Origin: JAPLXD01 sp043802865
Lineage (GTDB): Bacteria > Patescibacteriota > Minisyncoccia > Moranbacterales > UBA11712
Assembly (NCBI GenBank): GCA_043802865.1
Contig: JAZDKQ010000030.1
Coordinates: 1-7,858 of the forward strand
Reading direction: 5' to 3'
DNA: 7,858 nt
Part shown: positions 1 through 5,876 of the stretch, piece by piece
Layout: each line of letters begins with the position of its first letter
How positions within the stretch are numbered: position 1 is the stretch's first letter
Made by a program: the position numbers and the translations under genes
Notes under the pieces: generated by a model
What the model was told of the DNA's origin: nothing
Database searches by the model: none
Seen by the model: only the letters and a program-made list of their open reading frames with translations

Positions 1-86
1 TTGAGCCGGGCGGTGACCAAAAATTTGCTCAAAACCGCTTCTCCAGCGAGGAGGGTATAGCCACCGACGGCAAACAACATCCACAT
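1..86 (-). CDS. EamA/DMT-like transporter, 5' end only
   Basis: The first 28 codons of a minus-strand gene are visible, starting at an ATG complementary to 84-86; the rest lies beyond the window. The translation begins MWMLFAVGGYTLLAGEAV and continues with SKFLVTARL: a hydrophobic first helix followed by a basic turn. This resembles the start of EamA-family (drug/metabolite transporter superfamily) proteins of CPR bacteria, where a first helix ending in a DKFLLTKR-like motif is common. Such proteins are multi-helix inner-membrane carriers of small metabolites. The ATG sits 10 bases past the stop of the GH1 gene on the same strand, so the two are probably co-transcribed; a sugar-related substrate would fit but is not shown. 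There is no Shine-Dalgarno: the upstream bases are only A and T. A second in-frame ATG is at 78-80. The family call rests on few residues; any small hydrophobic membrane protein is the alternative. Confidence 0.5.
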   Translation of the reverse strand, partial: MWMLFAVGGYTLLAGEAVLSKFLVTARL

Positions 87-96
87 AAATTTTATT

Positions 97-1359
97 TTAT
101 TTTTTTATTTCCAAGCAATTATTCTTGCAAATTTTCGCGTACTCCCAGGCGCTCGGACGGATTTTTCGTTTCATTGTCTTATAGTCCACCTCGACCAGCC
201 CGAACCGCGGCCAAAAACCTTTATCCCATTCGAAATTGTCGAGAAGCGACCAGTGAAAATAGCCGCGCACATCCACACCCTCTCGAATCGCCTTGTGAAC
301 CCAGCGCAAATGATCTTTGGTAAATTTTTCTCGCTTTTTATCTCCTGCATCAGCCAATCCGTTTTCTGTGATATAAATCGGGAGATTATGTTTTTTAAGG
401 TCTCTTAGGACGCGGTAAATTCCTTCCGGATATACTTCCCAGCCGAGATCGGAGACGGATTCGTTTTTATTTTTTCTCACTCTGGGGAATTTTATAAGAT
501 CACGGAAATAATACTGAACGGCCAAAAAATCATTTTGCCCTTTTGTTAGATTCCAAAATCTATCTATGGAAAAATATTTGAATAGTCTTGTCGCGGTTTT
601 GTCAAAAATTGAATTAGCGTTGAAGGGTTCAAAATATGGCATGATATGCGAAAATCCAATTTTAGCTTTCGGCAAAATATCACGAATCTTTCCATAGCTT
701 TCATTGTGAGCTTTTGCAAGATTTTTATAAACCTTGAAAGCCGCTAGCGGATTTTTCTTTTGAGGGGGCCAGATACCTTTTGTATAGGAATTGGCAATAA
801 CTGAAGTCGGCTCATTGAGAGTTATCCAAAAATCAACTAAGTCTCCCAGATTTTCTACAACATATTTTGCGTAGCGGGAAAAATAATAAGAAAACTTTTT
901 GCTTTCCGGACCGCCAATTCTTGCAAGCCATAAAGGATTCGTCCAATGCCACAATGTCACAAACGGCTCCATACCGCGCGCGCGTATGGCTTTGATGACT
1001 TTTCGATAGTGCTCTATTCCTTTTTCATCAAATTTTCCCTCTTCCGGTTCGATTCGAGACCATTCAATGGAAAACCGATGGGCATTGTGCCCCAAAGATT
1101 TGGCGATATCAAGATCTTCTTCATAGCGATTGTAGTGATCGCAAGCCCGGCCGGAGATATAATTCTCCGGATCAAACATTTCCGGGAATTTCTCTTGCTG
1201 CCAAGTTGCCCATTTTGTTTTGGCCTCGCGCGCTAAACGCTTTGCGTTCTTCTTCTCCCATTCCGTCCAATCATTTTTCGTCCCACCCTCAACCTGATGC
1301 GCCGACGTCGCCGCGCCCCACAAAAAACCTTCGGGAAATTTGAGAATTTTGTTTTTCAT
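97..1359 (-). CDS. Glycoside hydrolase family 1 beta-glycosidase (beta-glucosidase/galactosidase type)
   Basis: A complete 420-residue GH1 (clan GH-A, TIM barrel) retaining enzyme that removes the terminal non-reducing beta-D-glycosyl unit from oligosaccharides or aryl/alkyl glycosides. Visible signatures: N-terminal FPEGFLWGAATSAHQVEGG (8-26) with Q22; H138 and W139; TLNEP with acid/base E183; YITENG with nucleophile E332; and WSLLDNFEW (370-378), whose E377 and W378 bind the glycone. No key residue is missing. There is no signal peptide, so it is probably cytoplasmic and would act on imported sugars. The length is slightly below the usual 440-480. The frame stays open upstream for 66 more codons, but that part runs through the intergenic hairpin and has no GH1 similarity; the start at 1359 gives the standard family N-terminus. 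There is no Shine-Dalgarno. A promoter-like pair (1368-1397) would start transcription almost at the ATG. The EamA-like gene follows after 10 bases. Glucosidase versus galactosidase or phospho-glycosidase cannot be settled from sequence. Confidence 0.95.
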   Translation of the reverse strand: MKNKILKFPEGFLWGAATSAHQVEGGTKNDWTEWEKKNAKRLAREAKTKWATWQQEKFPEMFDPENYISGRACDHYNRYEEDLDIAKSLGHNAHRFSIEWSRIEPEEGKFDEKGIEHYRKVIKAIRARGMEPFVTLWHWTNPLWLARIGGPESKKFSYYFSRYAKYVVENLGDLVDFWITLNEPTSVIANSYTKGIWPPQKKNPLAAFKVYKNLAKAHNESYGKIRDILPKAKIGFSHIMPYFEPFNANSIFDKTATRLFKYFSIDRFWNLTKGQNDFLAVQYYFRDLIKFPRVRKNKNESVSDLGWEVYPEGIYRVLRDLKKHNLPIYITENGLADAGDKKREKFTKDHLRWVHKAIREGVDVRGYFHWSLLDNFEWDKGFWPRFGLVEVDYKTMKRKIRPSAWEYAKICKNNCLEIKK

Positions 1360-1367
1360 TTGATTGT

Positions 1368-1397
1368 ATTTTATCAGTTTACGGAAACTCTTGCCAA
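1368..1397 (-). promoter_or_regulatory. Candidate promoter of the GH1 gene
   Basis: On the minus strand, TTGGCA (complement of 1392-1397) and TAAAAT (complement of 1368-1373) are separated by 18 bases; each matches the sigma-70 consensus at 5 of 6 positions. A transcript beginning about 7 bases past the -10 box would start near 1361, two bases before the ATG at 1359, giving an essentially leaderless mRNA. The first two bases of the -35 box are also the outer edge of the inverted repeat at 1396-1435. This is pattern matching only. Confidence 0.5.
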
Positions 1398-1435
1398 CCC
1401 GCCCACAACGCTTCGCGTAGCAATGTGGGCGGGTT
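1396..1435. repeat. Perfect 12-bp inverted repeat (hairpin) in the divergent intergenic region
   Basis: AACCCGCCCACA (1396-1407) is exactly complementary to TGTGGGCGGGTT (1424-1435). The 16-base loop contains a smaller ACGC/GCGT inverted repeat (1408-1411 with 1415-1418). On the plus strand it is followed by a T-rich run (to 1444), so it resembles an intrinsic terminator, yet no plus-strand gene precedes it. It is GC-rich in an AT-rich spacer. Possible identities are a small dispersed REP/MITE-type element, a barrier to antisense transcription, or an operator for the two divergent promoters. Its arms end exactly where the two candidate -35 boxes begin. Confidence 0.8.
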
Positions 1436-1463
1436 TGTTTTTTTGTGCCAAATAGCATAAAAT
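1435..1463 (+). promoter_or_regulatory. Weak candidate promoter of the tandem ATPase gene
   Basis: TTGTTT (1435-1440) and TAAAAT (1458-1463) are spaced by 17 bases. The -10 box matches consensus at 5 of 6 positions, the -35 box only in its TTG. The predicted start near 1470 would leave a leader of about 6 bases before the ATG at 1476. The region is AT-rich, so chance matches are likely. Confidence 0.3.
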
Positions 1464-1475
1464 AAAAGCATACGT

Positions 1476-4400
1476 ATGCCTGAAGACAAAAACAAAAAAA
1501 CGGAGTTTCATGAGATTCATGGCGCGCATGAGGAAGAAGTGCGTCGGGTACTCTCAAAAATGAAACATGAGTCCGAAGAACAGCAGGCGGCCGGTTTTGC
1601 CGCGGCTTTGGGTTTGCCGTATATCGACCTCAACATCTTTCCGATCGATCCGGAGACTCTTCGCACGCTCAAAAAAGAAGACGCTCAAAAATATAGCGTC
1701 GTCTGCCTTCAGCGCGCCGGAAAAAATGTCAGCCTCGCTTCACCAAATCCAGAAAATACCGAGCTCGAAGAATTTTTTGAAACACTGAAAAAAGACGAGG
1801 GCTTCACGATCAAATTTTTTGTTTGTTCTCGGAGCGGACTTCAAAAGTCGATCGAAAAATACAAGCATATCGCCCTCATCGAGAGCCTTGAGGAATTGCG
1901 CCTCACTTTGACGGGCGCTGATCTCGAAGAGTTTGAAAAAAAACTCAAGGATGTCATCGATCTCAAAAAAAGGATCACCGAAATTCCAACGACTGAAGTT
2001 CTGAACATCGTTGTCGCCGGAGCCGTCAAAATGGAAGCCAGCGACATTCACTTCGAGCCCCAGCAGGACGGGATCCGGCTTCGCTACCGCCTTGATGGAG
2101 TTCTTCAAAACATCACCGTCATTCCCGCCCAGTCATATCATTTCATAATGTCGCGCGTGAAAGTACTTTCCGGAATGAAAATCAATGTTCGTGATATCTC
2201 CCAAGACGGAAGGTTCTCAATTGGCCTTGATGGAAAGGAAATTGATGTTCGCGTTTCGATCCTTCCCGGAAATTTCGGGGAGAACATCGTGATGCGGCTT
2301 TTGAACCAAGAATCCGTCGCCTTGAATTTTGAAGATTTGGGACTGCGCGGACTCGCCTATGACAAGCTGATCGAAGAAATGAAAAACCCAAACGGGATGA
2401 TTCTGAACACCGGCCCGACCGGCAGCGGAAAAACAACGACCCTCTACGCGGCGATAAACCAGCTGAACACGCCGGAAACGAAAATAATCACCGTTGAAGA
2501 CCCAATCGAATACAGGATCAAGGGAATATCCCAGACGCAAGTCTCAAAATCGCGAGGATACACTTTCGCGAATGCCTTGCGCGCCATCGTCCGCCAAGAC
2601 CCGGATGTCATTTTGGTCGGCGAGATCCGAGACGATGAAACGGCCTCCATCGCCATTCATGCTTCGCTCACGGGACACTTGGTTCTTTCCACGATTCACG
2701 CGAACAGCTCGATCGAAGCCATTCCTCGAATGGTCGACATGGGAATCAAACCTTCCCTCATTCCCGCCGCCATAAACGCGATCATTGCCCAGCGTCTGGT
2801 GCGAAAGCTCTGCCCGCACTGCAAAGAAAAATATGTTCCAGCGCGCGAATCGATCGAGAGCATCAAGAAAATTCTGGCCGTCATATCCCCGAAGGCCAAG
2901 CTCGCGATTCCAAAGAATATAGATTCGTTCTATCGCGCGAAGGGCTGCTCAAAATGCCACGGACTCGGATACAAAGGGCGGATCGGTATTTTTGAGATTT
3001 TCACGATGAATGAAGAAATTTCCGCAAAGATCACCGAAATGGCGCCGGAAGAAGAAATTTTGGCACTTTCGCTCGAATCCGGAATGATCACAATGCTTCA
3101 GGATGGAATTTTGAAATCCCTCGAAGGCGCCACCTCCCTTGAAGAAGTTCAGAGAGTGACCGGCGAAGGAAAATTTTTGGAAGAGCTTTATGAAAAGATA
3201 ATCAGCCAGCTGCTCTTGCGATCCGTGGTGATCACTGCGGAAGATTCAGAAGTCATCTCGGCGGCCAAAAAAGATTTTTCGGCTCTCGGCAAATTGATCG
3301 CCGGATCTTCAATGGAAAACGCCCTTCGTTATATTCTCGGAGTGGGACTATGGCTCGACGCTGGAGACATTCACATCGAGCCGGAAGAGACCTCGGTGAA
3401 AATCCGCTACCGAATTGACGGGATTTTGCAAGACTTTGCCTCGCTTCCTATGAACGAGTATCCGCACTTTTTGGGAAATATCAAAATTTTGAGCGGGTTC
3501 AAGGCAACGGATGTCGAGCAAGGAGTGAAAGACAGCCGCTTTGGAATTAATCTCGATGGAGGAGCGCTTGAAGACGTGAAGGATCGCGAAGTGGATGTGC
3601 GCGTTTCGATCATCTTGGGCGGTTACGGCGAAACAGTCGTGATGCGTCTTCTCAATCAGTCGGCCGAAGCGCTTGATCTTGAAAAATTAGGAATCCGAAA
3701 ACAAAATCTCGATTTGCTTCTCGCCGAGTCCAAAAAACCGAACGGGGTGATTCTGAACACCGGACCAACAGGCAGCGGAAAAACGACCACTCTCTATTCC
3801 CTGCTTGCCATTCTCAATAAACCGGGAGTGAAAATCATCACCATTGAAGATCCGATCGAATATCGCTTCAAGGGTATATTACAGACGCAAACTGATGATA
3901 AAAAAGGCTATTCGTTTCCAAAAGCTTTACGCGCTCTTCTTCGCCAGAACCCCGACATTATAATGATCGGTGAAATTCGCGACGATGAAACAGCGCAAAT
4001 CGCCGTGCAGGCCTCGCTCACCGGACACTTGGTGCTTTCCACCCTTCACACAAACAACGCGCCCGGTTCCGTCCAGCGCCTCATCAATATGGGCGTCTCA
4101 CCAACGGATATTGCCTCTTCAGTCAACGCTTTTATGGCGCAAAGATTGGTGCGCACACTTTGCCCAGAGTGCAAGAAAAAAATCACGCCCAGCCCCGAAG
4201 TGAAAACGCACATCGAAAAAATTCTTCACGGCATTTCGCCAAAAGCGGACATTGAAATTCCAAAAGAGATCGGCCAAATCTTCGAAGCCGTCGGCTGCGA
4301 AAAATGCAACAACATCGGCTACAAAGGTCGCACAACCGTGAGTGAGGTCTTCTCGATGACCAAAGAAATGGAAGGACTCACAACAAAACAGCCAACCACT

Positions 4401-4520
4401 TCCGAAGTGGAAGAGTTGGCTATCTCGCAAGGAATGATCACCATGCCCCAAGACGGAATATTGAAAGTCCTCGAAGGCATCACGACAATGGAAGAAGTGG
4501 AGCGGGTGACGGAAGAATAA
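1476..4520 (+). CDS. Tandem GspE/PilB-type ATPase with two complete ATPase cores
   Basis: A 1014-residue AAA-like secretion ATPase of the GspE/PulE/PilB family, the cytoplasmic hexameric motor that drives type IV pilus assembly or type II secretion. Residues about 20-130 resemble the MshEN/T2SSE N-terminal domain. Two T2SSE cores follow, at about 170-565 and 610-1014. Core 1 has Walker A GPTGSGKT (313-320), Asp box EDPIEYR (341-347), Walker B with E383, His box HLVLSTIH (401-408), and zinc cysteines C446/C449 and C491/C494. Core 2 has every one of these exactly 450 residues later (Walker A 763-770, E833, C896/C899, C941/C944). By hand count 95 of 150 residues are identical between 301-450 and 751-900. 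Core 2 has a 9-residue insertion near 695-704 and no second MshEN domain. Family members are usually about 550-600 residues, so this is an in-frame internal duplication. No Shine-Dalgarno precedes the ATG. The radical SAM gene starts 10 bases after the stop. PilB versus GspE cannot be decided, as no partner genes are in view. Confidence 0.95.
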   Translation: MPEDKNKKTEFHEIHGAHEEEVRRVLSKMKHESEEQQAAGFAAALGLPYIDLNIFPIDPETLRTLKKEDAQKYSVVCLQRAGKNVSLASPNPENTELEEFFETLKKDEGFTIKFFVCSRSGLQKSIEKYKHIALIESLEELRLTLTGADLEEFEKKLKDVIDLKKRITEIPTTEVLNIVVAGAVKMEASDIHFEPQQDGIRLRYRLDGVLQNITVIPAQSYHFIMSRVKVLSGMKINVRDISQDGRFSIGLDGKEIDVRVSILPGNFGENIVMRLLNQESVALNFEDLGLRGLAYDKLIEEMKNPNGMILNTGPTGSGKTTTLYAAINQLNTPETKIITVEDPIEYRIKGISQTQVSKSRGYTFANALRAIVRQDPDVILVGEIRDDETASIAIHASLTGHLVLSTIHANSSIEAIPRMVDMGIKPSLIPAAINAIIAQRLVRKLCPHCKEKYVPARESIESIKKILAVISPKAKLAIPKNIDSFYRAKGCSKCHGLGYKGRIGIFEIFTMNEEISAKITEMAPEEEILALSLESGMITMLQDGILKSLEGATSLEEVQRVTGEGKFLEELYEKIISQLLLRSVVITAEDSEVISAAKKDFSALGKLIAGSSMENALRYILGVGLWLDAGDIHIEPEETSVKIRYRIDGILQDFASLPMNEYPHFLGNIKILSGFKATDVEQGVKDSRFGINLDGGALEDVKDREVDVRVSIILGGYGETVVMRLLNQSAEALDLEKLGIRKQNLDLLLAESKKPNGVILNTGPTGSGKTTTLYSLLAILNKPGVKIITIEDPIEYRFKGILQTQTDDKKGYSFPKALRALLRQNPDIIMIGEIRDDETAQIAVQASLTGHLVLSTLHTNNAPGSVQRLINMGVSPTDIASSVNAFMAQRLVRTLCPECKKKITPSPEVKTHIEKILHGISPKADIEIPKEIGQIFEAVGCEKCNNIGYKGRTTVSEVFSMTKEMEGLTTKQPTTSEVEELAISQGMITMPQDGILKVLEGITTMEEVERVTEE

Positions 4521-4530
4521 TGTTATCTTT

Positions 4531-5601
4531 ATGGAATATTCCATATACATTACCTACAATTGCAACTTGCGTTGTTCTTTTTGTTATGTGAAAGAAAAAT
4601 TATCTCAGAAGAGAAAAGATATTCCCGATAAAAAAATTGATCAAATCGTAAAATATATTGCAGATAACGAGAAAAAAGGAGACTGGGTTGTATTTTTCGG
4701 CGGCGAACCACTGCTCGTGCCTCAAGTAATCGATAAATTCATCAAAAAGCTTCGAAACACACAAATCCGTTTTGCAATGTATACAAATGGATTACTACTG
4801 AATAAAATTCCGAAAGCAATTCTCGAAAAAATATCTGTCATATTTGTTTCGGCTGACGGGGATAAAAAAACTCAAGAGAAACACAGGGGTGCCGGATCGT
4901 ATCATCGAATCATAAAAAACATAGATTTTACCAGAAAAAAAACTGACGCGCAGTTTATCGGAAGAATGACGATTGACGAAGAAACTAACTTATATGAATC
5001 GGCAGTTAACCTACTAAAGCACACAGATTTTGTACACTGGCAGATTGCCAATAAGCCAATTTTTAGGAATCCAGATATATTCGTGAAATCTTATAAGACA
5101 GGTCTAGAAAAGCTTTTTAATTTTTGGATGGATAATTTCAAAAAAGGAAAGAATTTAAACATAATCCCATTTCAGGCGATAATAGCCTCCTTGGTTTTTA
5201 ATTATCCGAAAAACAAAGATTCTTTCCGTTGCGGGATCGGAAGATCCGTCCAAGTAATCGATACCAATGGAAAAATATATTGGTGCGACGAGCTTGTGGG
5301 AAACAAAAAAGCGCTCATCGGAGACGTGACCAATAAGCGCGTGAAAAATACTTACAAAGCTCATTACAAAATATTTGACGACTGCAAAACCTGCGAAGTA
5401 TCGGAAATTTGCCGGGGACGATGCCGCAAGTGCCTGGAGGCCTATGCGCCGGAGCACAATCGGGTATATTGCGAACTAACTAAAATTTTAGTAACTACTA
5501 TTGAGCAAAAACTCGGCGAAATCAAGAAAATTATCAAAAATCAGGGCCTAACGCTGGATAAGTTCTATAAGATCAGGCATCTAACAGAGGAAATTCCTTG
5601 A
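4531..5601 (+). CDS. Radical SAM/SPASM domain protein, probable peptide or protein maturase
   Basis: A 356-residue radical SAM enzyme. The [4Fe-4S]-SAM motif is C11-X3-C15-X2-C18 in YNCNLRCSFCY, and the SAM-contact motif GGEP is at 57-60. The C-terminal part carries the canonical SPASM pattern for auxiliary iron-sulfur clusters: C234-X12-G-X4-C252, then C285-X2-C288-X5-C294-X3-C298, then C314, plus an extra C301. Known SPASM enzymes modify peptides (sactipeptide and other RiPP maturases, PqqE, mycofactocin MftC) or proteins (anaerobic sulfatase maturase); I cannot pick one. No precursor peptide, RRE domain, sulfatase or transporter gene is recognisable beside it. It begins 10 bases after the ATPase stop and may be co-transcribed. 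Its first two thirds are clearly AT-richer than the flanking genes (two sampled 60-base lines 35-37% G+C, against 60% in a line of the ATPase gene), which hints at transfer. The ATG at 4520 overlapping the ATPase stop is in another frame. There is no Shine-Dalgarno. Confidence 0.93.
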   Translation: MEYSIYITYNCNLRCSFCYVKEKLSQKRKDIPDKKIDQIVKYIADNEKKGDWVVFFGGEPLLVPQVIDKFIKKLRNTQIRFAMYTNGLLLNKIPKAILEKISVIFVSADGDKKTQEKHRGAGSYHRIIKNIDFTRKKTDAQFIGRMTIDEETNLYESAVNLLKHTDFVHWQIANKPIFRNPDIFVKSYKTGLEKLFNFWMDNFKKGKNLNIIPFQAIIASLVFNYPKNKDSFRCGIGRSVQVIDTNGKIYWCDELVGNKKALIGDVTNKRVKNTYKAHYKIFDDCKTCEVSEICRGRCRKCLEAYAPEHNRVYCELTKILVTTIEQKLGEIKKIIKNQGLTLDKFYKIRHLTEEIP

Positions 5602-5620
5602 TATTAGAAAACAAAAAAAC

Positions 5621-5777
5621 CCTCTGAAATGCAGGCAAATTCCCGCAACTAGGGAATCGCGGGGTAGGAACAGTGCCGAGGAGAAGTTCAGCCGAAACCG
5701 AACAATCCGTGTCTGGGCAAGAAAGTTCCCGGTAGGAAAGTTACGAGCTCCCCTTATTATGCCTGCAAATCAGAAGG
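5621..5777 (+). ncRNA. Candidate structured RNA of unknown family (about 157 nt)
   Basis: A closing helix of 15 Watson-Crick pairs joins 5621-5627 with 5770-5777 (one bulged A at 5775) and 5630-5637 (TGCAGGCA) with 5760-5767 (TGCCTGCA), separated by a symmetric AA/AA internal loop. Inside are a hairpin 5639-5644/5652-5657, and a rod made of 5667-5671/5725-5729, 5674-5677/5716-5719, 5680-5682/5706-5708 and 5686-5689/5700-5703. A possible GGGG/CCCC pairing joins 5661-5664 to 5750-5753. Unpaired segments are purine-rich (AGGAGAAG, CAAGAAAG, TAGGAAAG), as in folded RNAs, which favours the plus strand. The block is much more GC-rich than its surroundings. It lies 20 bases after the radical SAM stop and 98 bases before the first ruvB ATG. 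I found no match to the hallmark motifs of SRP RNA, tmRNA, RNase P RNA, 5S rRNA, tRNA or the common riboswitches. It could be a riboswitch, a 6S-like regulatory RNA or an element-associated RNA. The fold was done by hand, without energy calculation. Confidence 0.6.
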
Positions 5778-5784
5778 TTCTGAT
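5769..5784 (+). promoter_or_regulatory. Hairpin competing with the base of the structured RNA
   Basis: ATCAGAA (5769-5775) and TTCTGAT (5778-5784) are perfectly complementary. The 5' arm overlaps the 3' strand of the closing helix of the upstream RNA, so both cannot form together. A run of six T (5797-5802) follows only after 12 bases, so this is not a standard intrinsic terminator. It could be a switching element or a chance pairing. Confidence 0.35.
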
Positions 5785-5822
5785 GAAAATATTGCCTTTT
5801 TTATACGCTACTTTCAGGATTT

Positions 5823-5849
5823 AACAGTTTATCACAGGCTGTTTTTTTT
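5823..5849 (+). terminator. Candidate intrinsic terminator upstream of ruvB
   Basis: AACAG (5823-5827) pairs with CTGTT (5839-5843) around an 11-base loop, and the 3' arm merges into a run of eight T (5842-5849). The stem is short, so strength is uncertain. The place is apt: after the radical SAM gene and RNA, and directly before the -35 box of the ruvB promoter. Confidence 0.45.
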
Positions 5850-5876
5850 GTCAAGAAGAGGGAAATAGGCTATAAT
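5848..5876 (+). promoter_or_regulatory. Near-consensus sigma-70-type promoter of ruvB
   Basis: TTGTCA (5848-5853; 5 of 6 consensus) and TATAAT (5871-5876; 6 of 6) are separated by the optimal 17 bases. This is the best promoter match in the window. Transcription would begin around 5882-5884. The -10 box contains the first bases of the ATG at 5875, so that ATG could not be on this transcript; the next in-frame ATG (5884) would lie at or next to its 5' end. Confidence 0.65.

Larger units (their letters stand above)
5602..5874. other. 273-base gene-free stretch: structured RNA candidate, terminator and ruvB promoter
   Basis: No convincing protein gene lies here; the longest plus-strand ATG frame I found is 21 codons (5759-5824). 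The first part is an A-rich lead (5605-5619). The middle is a GC-rich, strongly self-complementary segment (5621-5777). The last part is AT-rich and holds a small hairpin with a T-run and a near-consensus promoter reading into ruvB. Each is listed separately. Confidence 0.8.

Noticed and set aside
946..1236. 96-codon plus-strand frame antisense to the GH1 gene
   Set aside because: It lies wholly within a strongly supported gene and shows no recognisable domain; it is a shadow frame.
1396..1444. Functional terminator for a plus-strand gene
   Set aside because: The hairpin plus T-run looks right, but no plus-strand gene lies upstream; it could only stop antisense transcription through the GH1 gene.
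1360..1557. N-terminal extension of the GH1 frame by 66 codons
   Set aside because: It runs through the intergenic hairpin and into the divergent ATPase gene, has no GH1 similarity, and the start at 1359 gives the standard family N-terminus.
5642..5650. Cobalamin riboswitch (CCCGCAACT resembles part of its core)
   Set aside because: The other core elements are absent or in the wrong order, and there is no B12-box-like 3' segment.
5731..5752. RNase P RNA (GGAAAGT followed by GAGCTCC resembles conserved region I)
   Set aside because: The remaining conserved regions are missing, the segment is at the wrong end, and the whole structured block is far too short.
5693..5786. Hammerhead ribozyme (CGAAAC at 5693-5698 and CTGATGA at 5780-5786)
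   Set aside because: No arrangement of the three stems works around these two boxes, and the order and flanking pairings are wrong.
5759..5824. 21-codon frame (MPANQKVLMKILPFLYATFRI) as a possible precursor peptide for the radical SAM enzyme
   Set aside because: It starts in the 3' strand of the RNA closing helix, has no Shine-Dalgarno, and lacks a cysteine- or glycine-rich core typical of SPASM substrates. A length this short is expected by chance.
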